Assembly (NCBI GenBank): GCA_004369085.1
Contig: ML210371.1
Coordinates: 1-37,716, forward strand
Length of the DNA stretch: 37,716 nucleotides
Direction: 5' to 3'
Source: Coprinopsis marcescibilis
Taxonomy: Eukaryota; Basidiomycota; Agaricomycetes; Agaricales; Psathyrellaceae
Shown here: in pieces, positions 1 through 8,648 of the stretch
Position numbering within the stretch: position 1 is the first letter of the stretch
Layout: each line of letters starts with the position of its first letter
Translations under genes and position numbers: made by a program
The notes under the pieces: model-generated
Told to the model about the DNA's origin: nothing
The model's database searches: none
The model's input: the letters and a program-made list of their open reading frames with translations, nothing else

Positions 1-15
1 GGTGTCCCAAAAACG

Positions 16-516
16 TAGTAATGCAAAAAATGTGACAACGGCTAGGGCGCGCCTGTCACACTCTGTTACAACTCCGAAGCGAGAGCGTGACACATTCTGT
101 GATCGCAGCGACGCGTGACACAGCGTGAGGATTTTTGCAAAGAACGGAGAATGAAATTATTCATCATAGATGCCCCAGATTCTGTCACGCCAAAACACAT
201 ACGTTCGTCTCCCTCATTAACATGATCCCACTGCCTTCGGAAGTTAACCAGCTCACTTTTGAGATATTGGTTCATCCTGTTTGAGGTTATCCAGAACCCC
301 TTGATGACCACTAGGCTCACAATTTCCGAACCATTTCAAAAATGCCGTTTGCATCGTGAAATTTGGTCACAGATAAGGATATAACATAGCCATTTCCCCT
401 CCGATTTTTTTACTTCTTTCATAGAATGTTCCGCTACCTTGAGTATGACAGACTGCAAGTCATTCAACATCCTTTCAATGTGTTGTTGAGGCACGATTTC
501 CGTTTTTGCATTACTA
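16..516. repeat. 14-bp inverted repeat pair flanking part of the left-edge relic
   Basis: TAGTAATGCAAAAA at 16-29 and its exact reverse complement at 503-516 face each other across about 470 bp. A near copy of the right arm (TTTTGCATTAGTA) follows at about 523-535. The pair could be the ends of a small decayed element or a chance match in AT-rich DNA. No target-site duplication was seen, and the right arm lies inside sequence that also reads as protein. Confidence 0.25.
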
Positions 517-1035
517 GGGTCGTTTTGCATTAGTAAGTGTTTGATAGTATGTACAGGGTTGGCGCTCTGATACCCTCCGACATCAATACCAGATACCATA
601 CACGTCCCTGAAATTGCCTGAGAATATCGTTAAATCTCGCTTAAATGACAGGGGCCCTTTGTGCGCCAGAAACACTTCAACTAGCTCGAACAGGTGATAA
701 GCAAGTACCACCCAGTCAGGCCCGTCGGTGTGTGTCTCCGTGCATTCCCACTCGTCCGCACTGAAAACAGTGCCGGAAACTAGAAGTAGATTTCCGATTT
801 GCGTAAGTTGTTCATCAAAAATACTCGGATCTGGAATGTCCTGAGGTCTCAGAACCTTTTGGAATCATCAACAAGGATGAACTCACCGCATGAGATAAGC
901 AGCCCTAAGGCTTTGCGACGATCGGTCACAAAGCCGGGTGATCGCGAGGTTGTTGATCAAGCCAGCAGTCGCTCCAAGGTCAATACACACTTTACAGCGG
1001 CCATCCCTGAGTTCGCAATCGCGGCAAAACGTCTT
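66..1035 (-). pseudogene. Decayed gene of unknown family
   Basis: Several protein-like open stretches follow each other on the minus strand but in different frames: a Cys-rich piece with CxxC-spaced cysteines at about 1030-890, an open stretch ending near 605 that includes the string LLLVSGTVFSADEWEC, a piece at 336-599 beginning MVSGIDVGGYQSAN, and a piece at 66-320 ending in TGA. At least three frame changes without convincing introns (near 605, 365 and 325) suggest decay. A GTGAGT donor near 890 hints at one real intron. A second, more degraded copy lies on the opposite strand at about 20380-20860, which shows that this was a genuine gene family and gives the direction of reading. I do not recognise the family. 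The window edge may cut the 3' end. The alternative, an intact gene with unusual splicing, is less likely. Confidence 0.5.
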
Positions 1036-1155
1036 TAGAATCCGAATATGATAATATACAGCTGCCTGTGTGGATCACTGTGGAAATGGCAGGCATCCAA
1101 GCTTGGGACAGAGAACACTGAGCGAGAAATATATTCATGATCGTATACCACCAGA

Positions 1156-2566
1156 TCAGATCTTGTTCCTCTTCCGAACAGGTTTCATCGATTCCTGCGA
1201 CGCCCTGTAATCAGAGGAAGGTAATCAGGAAACCATTGCTTATACAACGCAGAAGATATCACAAGCAACTCACTTCCGATTCTTACTCGATTTACTACTA
1301 TTCCCAGGCTCATACGGCTCATCAACATCCATGCTATTCTCTCTATCCTCCCTGCCCGACCTCTCTTCCCTTCCACCCCTATCAAACAGTTTCCTCCTCG
1401 CAGCACCCAACGAGCCACTGCCGCTCCCACCAGCACCTCCAGCGTTTTCCCTATCGTAGGTCCTGTCCTTATCGCGATCGTGCCTTCCACCCTTCTCCGA
1501 GACATCTTTGAGAGTCTTCTGCAGTGCCTCGTCGTACTCGATTTGATACACCTTTTGAGCTGCGGCGTTGGAAGAGATGGTATGTATCTTGTTGTCGAGG
1601 GCTGCAAGGACTTGGGACGTGGTTTGTGCCCTGATAATAGGAGCATCGTTAGTATTTCCACTTGGTTGCGGAGTAAGACCAGAAGTCCATAGATGCAAGC
1701 ACCCGGGCCTATCGGACTGAAATACAGACACGAAGGTTGTGCATGGGCTAGGCTCAGAGAGGCCACCGCCCACCACATAGAGACAGAACGCAAATAGCTC
1801 TGCAAATCGATTCCATGCAATGAATAAAACACCCACCAGTTTCTCAAAATGTCCAAGAGATCGTCCAACTTCTCGGGCTGCACGTCCCTTCCCATCGTGT
1901 ACTCCACTTCCAGCTGCTTCTCCTTCTGATCTAGCTTGCCACGGAGAATATCCTGATAAATGGCATCAATGATGAGGTCTTCGAGTTCACGAACAGTGGT
2001 GATGTCGAGGGAGTTGAGTAAGAGGTCGTAGGGGAGGATGCGGCGCTCAGAGGCGAGGCTGACGATGGACAAGTGCTTGAGCTTGGTGATTTGGTTGGTA
2101 GTAAGTGGGGGGAGGGAGTCTTTGCTTCCTGTAAAGCGGAATATGTTAGATTAAATGCAGCTGGGTTCATATAGCCAAACGCACGCAGGTAATCCTCGTA
2201 TGTCTTGTACGCGAACAGCTGGAGGAGCGAGTAGAACTTAGAATACTGCTCGTTCTTTTCCAACTGTTATATTGACACGGTTTTGTCAAAACGGTCACCA
2301 TATCATCGAGACCAGATGTTGATGAAGACACGAGGATGAGCCACAGAATAGAACGTTACAACGATCAGCGACCCAAGCTATGCACAAAACAAGATCGTAT
2401 CACTCGCCTCTCGGATGTTAGGCAGCTCCAGCAACTCTGAGAAAACGAGAACTCCAGGAGCTGCAGTGGCATCTTGGATGAGCTTCGCCGCTGCTGCACC
2501 TCTCATGGATTTGCCCATCAGCAAGAATGGCTCTAGCTTCGCCGAAAAGTTTGATCCTAGATCCAT
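1156..2566 (-). CDS. CSN7: COP9 signalosome subunit 7 (PCI-domain protein)
   Basis: Subunit of the COP9 signalosome, the complex that removes NEDD8 from cullins and so controls cullin-RING ubiquitin ligases. Five exons read 2566-2408, 2263-2185, 2128-1837, 1630-1274 and 1204-1156, giving 311 residues in one frame. Family hallmarks are an N-terminal helical stretch with APGVLVFSELLELPNIRE, then LLQLFAYKTYEDYL, then the PCI core with LKHLSIVSLASE, LEDLIIDAIY and RGKLDQ, where strong resemblance to animal CSN7 was recognised. The C-terminus is Gly/Arg/Glu-rich and probably disordered. The ATG at 2566 gives MDLGSNFSAK directly before the conserved part; upstream in-frame ATGs add unrelated sequence. 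Intron 1 fits only as a GC-AG intron. Intron 3 has a textbook CTAAC branch site before its acceptor. Without the last intron the protein would stop at 1270-1272 and lose about 16 basic residues. Subunit identity is secure; the final short exon is less sure. Confidence 0.93.
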
Positions 2567-2907
2567 GGTCGTCCTGAATTTCCCTGATATGCGTTTGTTG
2601 AGTAGAAATCCTTGTTCGAGACGATAATGAGCCGGTCTCTCAGAGTTGATGATGATGGACTGTAACAGGGGCTGTTCTGTACAGAACACATTGGCGTTGG
2701 ATTGTATTGCCTTCGGTATCAAGCATAGACAAACATTACTCATATCTAAGCATAAAGACGCGGAAATAAGTAAAGGTCGTTTAAAATCCGTGGTCGCTAA
2801 CTCTAATATTTTCAGATTGTTGTCGCCGTAGCGCAGCAAAGCGTTTCTTGTGCAACGATAAGATTATACGAAGAATGTTATTAAATGATACCAATAATTT
2901 AGTCAGT
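2567..2907. other. Intergenic, between CSN7 start and a NACHT pseudogene
   Basis: This stretch should hold the CSN7 promoter, since CSN7 reads leftward from 2566. The only open frames are low-quality extensions upstream of the CSN7 ATG. No clear TATA box or known element was recognised. Confidence 0.5.
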
Positions 2908-5059
2908 CTAATTTTCGGTAGCCCACCGGTATTGCGAATGCATCCCAAATAAAACGTTTCGCTCCGGGTATGGAGGGACTAGTGGGCGCCGATCCGCCGA
3001 GAAACAGCGCCATATGGGATGTGGAGGTAATACACCGACCGGCCTTACTTGAGTAAGAATAACCTCCCTCCAACGTCGGCAGATGTCACCACATTTTCGG
3101 AAGAATCGGCACTAAAAGTATGGAATGAGACAAAGCTTTCAGGAATGATTGAATAAGTCAAGCTACTCACTCCGTAGCGAGTGTGGTGCACTTCGGCGTA
3201 GAGGTCAAACAGTCCCTCAGAGATTGCCCCATCTCAGAGCGGAACTCGAGAGAGTAGACCCCAACCTTTGGGTAGTCCCGAGAGTACGAGCGAGAGATGG
3301 AACTCTTGAACAATATGGGATGTGGAAATGGAGAAAGGAATCCCTGCTGGCAATCTCCGGAGTTTTGCCAAACTGTTGCATCTGAGGAACAGAAGGATCC
3401 ATGGATTACGTTTGTGCAGGTTGTAGGCAAAACACACCCCGGCTTCGTCCCCGCAGTGCGAAGCAGTTGGACGCAGATTTTCTCTGAAACGTTGATACGG
3501 GAAACCCAAAGTTCCTGGCCGCAGCGAGAGGGGACATCCACAAAGTCCAGGAGAGATTTGTGATAGACGTCATATGGTGTTGTACCGACTTGACCCCTGT
3601 CCGGGATTGAGATGATCGAATGGAGGTCGCCAAAAACTGTTCCAACATCAGCCGCGTCGAGTTGCGGAATGCGTCGAGATCGCGGGCTGTAAACCGATAA
3701 TATGTCTGATTGCTGTTTCGCCTCAGCTGGAGGGCAAGTTTGAGGCAGAGGATCGACTCCCTGGGATCCAGGCACGACTTGAAAATGGCCCTGTACATGG
3801 CGTCCAGCGGCAAAAATGGGTCTCCGGAACCTGTGCCAGACCCGCCGTTGGTGTTGAGAATAAATTCCAAGGTCTCCTGTGGCCGACTGGCTGAGCGGCT
3901 GCCGGTTACAAATCGAATCACGGTGCTCGCATAGATGAACTGGCCAGATGATCTCTCAGCAAGAGTGTTGATCACAGCCTGAGTAGCCCAGGTTAGTGGC
4001 AGGCCGTGTCTCTTTCGAAATTGTCGTGAAGGCCGCGCCAAGGTACTTCCGGATGTCCGCGTCGGGTCTGTACTTGTCATTGAGGATAAGTTCGCGAGTA
4101 TATTGCCCGGCAGGACCTTCTGGAGAGAAGTATGCCCTCATAGGTTGGTCGGGTCGGCTTGCAAGGACCACACGGAATGGAAGACGACGGGAGGTGACGC
4201 CATGGTGGAGGCAGGTGAGGATGGAAAGCTGATGCTTCTCGCCGTTATCGTCATTAGAAACGGGAGGAGGATTGGTATGCCTTGGTGAGGTGAGCTGTTC
4301 AAGACCCTCGCCGAGACTGTCTGTAGTTGGAGTAATCCTGGGGAACCCTTGTTTGCATTCGTCCAGGCCGTCAATCACAATGAGCTTTGGCCAAGTCTCT
4401 ATGGCCCTGGGACTTGCTTCAGTAGCCCGCGCGATGGGCTCCAGAATAAGAGCTTCCATCTGCACTTCCGCCGACTTGGTGAAAATCAAGCCGTCAGATA
4501 TCACAGCCTACGCAATATATGGCTGTACATCCGGAATCTTGGTGGCAAGTTGGTATGCCAACGTGGGGACGAGCTTGCCAGGGTTATCTCTGTCGGGGTC
4601 CTGGTGGGAGAAGAAGAAACTGGCTGCTAATATGCCTTCCTTTGCGCCTCTCTCTGCGATGGTTTGTTGTATTGCGGATTTGCCTGCACCCGCTGACCCT
4701 TGCATCCAGAGGAGAAAGGTTAGGTCGCCGTCGACGCCTGGTGAGCCATAAGTCCATGTCATGATGTCGTCCTGGACACCTTCCCTTGTTCCTTCGCTGC
4801 ACCGTGGGGAATTGAAACGCGAGCTTGAGTCGTGAATTGCGTCTGGAGAGATATGGTGAAGTAAGATATTCATTCCTGAGAATAATTTAGGTCAGTATTC
4901 ATGTATCTGTACCATGAGCTAAGAAGCATTTATTACCTTCTAATACAATGTTTGACCCTGATGGGACAGCCGTTAGGTTTAAGGTGTATATATCCTAGCC
5001 TTGGAATTGAGGGAGCAGTTTGTGAGTGTTGCGGTGGTTGCTTGATTGAGAATGGACAT
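2908..5059 (-). pseudogene. NACHT-domain NTPase pseudogene (paralogue of 15417-17533)
   Basis: This locus aligns over its whole length with the intact NACHT gene at 15417-17533, with the same three-exon layout: exon 1 5059-4937, exon 2 4875-3171, exon 3 3111-2908 with stop TAG at 2908-2910. Walker A reads GSAGAGKSA and Walker B reads LIVIDGLDEC, so the NTPase core is still legible. Disabling changes seen by comparison are: a frame change inside exon 1 (length 123 nt instead of 121), an in-frame TAG at 4508-4510 where the paralogue has His, a +1 change in a T run near 4018-4020, a -1 change near 3663, and a block of about 130 bp near 3180-3312 that lies in inverted orientation. The two exon-2 frameshifts cancel. 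Exon 3 is open and keeps the CRRWR motif of the intact copy. The intact relative would be a STAND ATPase. Production of a functional protein looks very unlikely. Confidence 0.88.
3180..3312 (+). other. Micro-inverted block inside the NACHT pseudogene
   Basis: Read on the plus strand, about 3230-3312 encodes LRAELERVDPNLWVVPRVRA, matching the intact paralogue's VKAELDRVGPDVWLAPKVKA, which lies on the minus strand. Sequence on both sides stays in the original minus orientation: the NVIHG region to the right, and the GTGAGT donor at 3170 plus exon 3 to the left. This shows a local inversion and not a strand switch of the whole gene. The left breakpoint is approximate because similarity fades near 3180-3225. 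Confidence 0.75.
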
Positions 5060-5540
5060 CGGGTCCAACGAGATGAACGATTCTGATTTCTAGCTGCTGG
5101 ACAGAACGAGGGGTAACATATATACTAGGAGAACAAGGATAGGTTTGTGTGCGCAACCGTAGCGCATGCAGTGTGTCGTGTCCATCCAGACTCCATTATC
5201 CGTGCTTGAGTACAAAGCAATCCACGGTGTTCGGACTTGGCAGGCCTTGATTTGTGTGGCATTCAGCCTGCCACTGTGTAGCTAGCTACCAATGACATTT
5301 GAATATATGAATCAGAGGGATTTCTCAAAAACTAGAAGGAGAAGGGATCAGGGGATGGCACTAATTCCGAATTTGGTATGATGTCCATGCGCATATATTT
5401 CCGCACCCAACTCCTCCGTATTGTAACCGTCTTTAAGCCGTTGCTAGCCGGTGCCACACAGACTCGAACCACAGATTATTTGACATGTATGAGCCAGAAT
5501 ACAATATCTGCTACGCCCAGTTCATGAGTAACTTCGGGAC
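5060..5540. other. Intergenic, former promoter side of the NACHT pseudogene
   Basis: No convincing gene, RNA or repeat was found. The stretch lies upstream of the pseudogene start at 5059 and right before the fragment mosaic that begins near 5541. A GGTTCGAGTC string near 5462-5472 (minus) looked like a tRNA B box but has no tRNA fold around it. Confidence 0.4.
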
Positions 5541-6134
5541 ACTTCATCTTCAAAGGTTCGCGAACGTAGTCCACAAGTTTTCTTGTATGCTTCTTCCAGC
5601 CCGCTATACCTCGCAAAGGTCCTCGCTTTGATTTGTACTCCCGTCTTCTTCAAGCAGGTGTCTATTCACGCAAATTGTGAGCCTGGTCGTGGTGATGAAG
5701 CAGGCCTGTACAGCGAGGGTTACGGTCGTAAAGAGGTTCAGGATGCTGTTACTATTAGTCCGATCTATTGATGGGTGTAGATACATTGGGCTCAGACTGT
5801 CGCGTCCACTTCTCACCTGTGCCGAGGACGAACCACTGTCAGAGGAGGGTTAATGAGCAGCTCCAGACCCGAAAATGGTATGACTTTGACAACGGTGATA
5901 GCGCAAATGGCGTAAATGGTGAGGGAGGTGATCCATAAGCGATTCGAGGCGAGTGCGATTGGGACAGCAACGTTGAACCTGCCAAGGGCTCCAGTGAGGC
6001 GTTCGGATAGTATGGCGTGCACTTTTGATATGGTATACCTTGGAAGCTTGAGGATCATGTAACCTGGAGTGATTGAGTCGCCAGCTGAGAGAACTCCCAG
6101 TCCTTCAGCAACTTCTCCAGTTTATAGCTTTCCT
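5541..6134 (-). pseudogene. Truncated, decayed copy of the membrane-protein gene at 6596-8209
   Basis: Nucleotides here match the 3' half of the neighbouring gene (about 6640-7540) in the same minus orientation, including stretches that encode NLFTTVTLAVQACFITTT and VPIALASNRLWITSLTIYAI. Two internal deletions remove the region matching about 6721-6840 and most of about 7210-7410. Frame changes separate the remaining open pieces at 5604-5816 and 5813-6058. Similarity stops sharply near 6134, where a fragment of a different, plus-strand gene begins. It is a tandem duplicate that lost its 5' half and then decayed. Confidence 0.85.
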
Positions 6135-6203
6135 GCTACTAAACGATTCGAGTTGGCGTCTGAGCCTATTAATTCGGACGTGATTAGGGAGATAATGAGA
6201 TGA
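6135..6203 (+). pseudogene. Orphan last-exon fragment of a membrane-module gene
   Basis: About twenty codons ending at TGA 6201-6203 read ASEPINSDVIREIM, the same C-terminus as the intact membrane gene that ends at 15219. Nothing of the rest of that gene precedes it; instead sequence from the minus-strand fragment abuts at about 6134. It is a leftover of a second locus with the same gene order as at 15 kb. Confidence 0.85.
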
Positions 6204-6410
6204 GTTTTGTGGCCATTGAGCTGTACGCGATATCAATCAGTCGGTTTTGAAGCTTTATTTAATTGATGTTCAGAGATTACTAGAGCAAATCTTGTCGATT
6301 GAGCATACACACCGGAAGATATAATGATACATGTTGATGGTCGCGTATCCTCTGTCTGAACGGTAGCTGTGGCGTACATTCGAAACAAGATTATTGTAGA
6401 GAACCCCTTC

Positions 6411-6533
6411 TTATTGATTGTATAAATTGCGCCAATCGTGCTGGAAGCAGCCTCTCATCCGCCATATTACCTCGTACCTACTCAGATAGCTTCTCTTCGT
6501 TCCTGGTGGTGCTAGCGCCGAGAGCAAGCGCCA
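6411..6533 (-). pseudogene. Orphan 3'-exon fragment of a NACHT gene
   Basis: Reading leftward, this fragment encodes about forty residues with IWRMRGCFQHDWRNLYNQ and a stop at 6411-6413, nearly the same as the end of the intact NACHT gene at 15417. The frame is open and most differences are substitutions. That supports the reading frame chosen for the third exon of the intact gene. The rest of the gene is missing, cut at about 6533. Confidence 0.8.
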
Positions 6534-6595
6534 GACACTCGAATCACTCATTTTTTTTTATTGGCTCGACTGAATTGGGGTATTAACATACTATA

Positions 6596-8209
6596 CTAGA
6601 CTTTGTCTTCGACTTGGTCTTCTGAGCCAGTGGCCCCATCGGGACGCTTCATCTTCAAAAGGTCACGCGCGTAGTCCACAAGCCCTGTTGTACGCTCCTT
6701 CCAGCTTGCTATACCTCCTTCCAGGACCTTTCTAGATATCTCCAAGTTCGAAGGTTTCTTGAACTCGACCACCAATTGAATAATGGGGATGACGATCAGG
6801 GCTATTGCGAGCGTTTGGCCAAAAGTCCAGTCGCTTTCATGTGTACTCCCGTCTTCTTCAAGCAAATGCCGATTGGCGCGGATTGTGAGCTCGGTCGTGG
6901 TGATGAAGTAGGCCTGTACAGCCAGGGTTACGGCCGTGAAGAGGTTCAGGATGCTGTTAGTCCTATCCCTTGACCCGAGTAGATACTTCGGGTTCAGTGA
7001 CTGTCGCGTCCACTTCCCACCTGTGCCGAGGACGAACCACTGTCGAAGGAGGGATAATACATACACAACGAGCAGCTCCAGACCCGCAAATGCCATGAGG
7101 TTGACAACTGGGATAGTGCAAATGGCGTAGATGATGAGGGAGGTGATCCGTAAGCGATTCGAGGCTAGCGCGATCGGGACAACGACGTTGAATCTGAGGG
7201 CTCCAGTCAGGTTTGAACATTCGTCGAACCTGTCGATAGTGAGCCATAACCAGAACCCAAATGCCGAGAACAAGGATAGATGAAGTGACGCGAGACTGGT
7301 CATGAACCAGTCTCGGTTGAGTAGGTCCACGATCGTCTCGACGCCTGTGTTCTTGAACTTAGCCGCGGTCTTCGCCCAAGCGCCCCGAATTGTTTGGCGT
7401 GCACCCGTTGATGCGGTATGCTTTGGAAGCTTAAAGATCCTCCGCAACCTGGAGTGCTTGAGCCGTTCACTGGTCTTGTGTACCAGCTGCGAGAACTCCT
7501 TGTCCTTCAGCAGCTGCTCCAGTTTATAGCTTTCCTCCGCTTCCTCCTGCCGCTCCCAGCGCGAGTATGAATTGAGCAGCGTCAAGTTCTGGATGACGTC
7601 TTCGAGCACTTCTTTGCTGGGCTCGAGATCCACTCGAGTCGCTACAGCGTGCTTCAGGTTGGCGTGCATGAGGAAGGCGTAGTTGATAGCCTCCCGGGCC
7701 TTCTCTGCTCGTTCAGAAATGTCCTGAATGTCCTGGACCGCCTCCCGCTTAGAATATCTCCTCGAGATCCGCCTCGGAGGCACAACAACGGCAGACTGCA
7801 GCACCGCGTACAAAAGCGCCCACATCCTGCCCACTCTCTGTCGGAAATCGCGGTCCTTTTCCAACATCAATTGCGCGACGAGGGAGAACTGGAAGAAGAC
7901 CAGTGCACTGGTGTTGTTTATCCAGCTGAGATTGAGGACGATTACGGCGTGATAAGGGGAAAGTCCGTAGGTTTTGGCTTGGATGAAGGCGGATAGGAGC
8001 AGGGCGCAGCTGGGTAACAGGATGCCGAGGTATAAATTATGAAGGCTGACCAGCTCATCTTCGGTGACTCTCCCGTCGAGACTGACAAGGATGGGTTGGG
8101 CGAGAGTCAAGATAGCTTGGGCGTATATAGATGTCCGAACTCCAATGCCAGAAATGTCGGGGTTGGGCTCAAGCCCGGTGCAGGCCTGGTAAGCAGGTTC
8201 AGCAGACAT
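6596..8209 (-). CDS. Uncharacterised multi-pass membrane protein
   Basis: A single-exon gene of 537 residues. The N-terminus carries PNPDISGIGVR, a motif I associate with a large fungal family of unknown function. Likely membrane segments lie near residues 57-77, 84-113, 127-145, 303-325, 355-388, 418-440 and 463-483. A long charged, helical stretch (about 150-300, rich in Lys, Glu and Arg) separates the first three from the rest and is probably cytosolic. The C-terminus is charged. No catalytic motif was seen. The ATG at 8207-8209 is the first in frame and places the family motif at residues 16-25. A truncated tandem copy lies just downstream at 5541-6134. It shares a presumed promoter region with the divergent NACHT-membrane fusion gene. 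Membrane location is well supported; transport, sensing or scaffolding roles cannot be told apart. Confidence 0.85.
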   Translation of the reverse strand: MSAEPAYQACTGLEPNPDISGIGVRTSIYAQAILTLAQPILVSLDGRVTEDELVSLHNLYLGILLPSCALLLSAFIQAKTYGLSPYHAVIVLNLSWINNTSALVFFQFSLVAQLMLEKDRDFRQRVGRMWALLYAVLQSAVVVPPRRISRRYSKREAVQDIQDISERAEKAREAINYAFLMHANLKHAVATRVDLEPSKEVLEDVIQNLTLLNSYSRWERQEEAEESYKLEQLLKDKEFSQLVHKTSERLKHSRLRRIFKLPKHTASTGARQTIRGAWAKTAAKFKNTGVETIVDLLNRDWFMTSLASLHLSLFSAFGFWLWLTIDRFDECSNLTGALRFNVVVPIALASNRLRITSLIIYAICTIPVVNLMAFAGLELLVVYVLSLLRQWFVLGTGGKWTRQSLNPKYLLGSRDRTNSILNLFTAVTLAVQAYFITTTELTIRANRHLLEEDGSTHESDWTFGQTLAIALIVIPIIQLVVEFKKPSNLEISRKVLEGGIASWKERTTGLVDYARDLLKMKRPDGATGSEDQVEDKV

Positions 8210-8648
8210 GATGATGCGTTTACGAGTGCTTGCTAGAGCGACTGTGCGGTTGAAACGGTTGACATGGTACGCGAAAGCCGATATTTACCAAAAGAATGTG
8301 CGTGGCATGGCAAGCTCAAGTTGGAGGTCTGAGCTGACATGAGGATTTAATCAAGCAGACAAATGCCAAGCTGACATGAGGAGTTAATAATCTCAGGCAG
8401 AGAATGAAAATGCCACAAACACGCACCTGGTGCATGTACATACCATATGATCAAATAAACGTGCTTCTGGGTGGCCTGCAACAACTTGTGATATGTCCAA
8501 CCGATTAATCTATCTAGAAATGACAACCGCTGGCAAAACCAACATATCAGATCCGAATAACAGTACTGAAGAAGTAGAGTGGGCGTCGCCAATGTACCTT
8601 AAAGTCCCAGAGAGTCACGATCCATAATTACATCTCCAGATACCAGCC
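8210..8648. promoter_or_regulatory. Divergent intergenic region between two membrane-protein genes
   Basis: This 0.44-kb spacer separates the starts of a minus-strand gene (8209) and a plus-strand gene (8649), so it should carry both promoters. The phrase 'aagctgacatgaggatttaat' type repeats twice in slightly different form near 8331-8350 and 8370-8388 (core CTGACATGAGGA). No standard TATA box was recognised. Confidence 0.45.

Larger units (their letters stand above)
6135..6533. repeat. Segmental duplication, copy A (partner at 15151-15539)
   Basis: About 0.4 kb closely matches 15151-15539 in the same orientation. It covers the 3' end of a plus-strand membrane gene, the shared intergenic spacer and the 3' exon of a minus-strand NACHT gene. 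Both edges are sharp: near 6134 against the truncated membrane gene, and near 6533 inside the NACHT exon. Confidence 0.9.

Noticed and set aside
1270..1272. TGA as the true end of CSN7
   Set aside because: A strong GTGAGT donor overlaps it and a TTACAG acceptor at 1205 gives an in-phase final exon. Kept as a weaker alternative only.
3663..4020. Programmed frameshifting in the NACHT pseudogene
   Set aside because: The two shifts lack any shared slippery site, the intact paralogue has neither, and there is also a stop codon, an exon-1 frame change and an inversion.
5455..5475. tRNA on the minus strand from GGTTCGAGTC
   Set aside because: The T stem would need several wobble pairs and no cloverleaf could be drawn.
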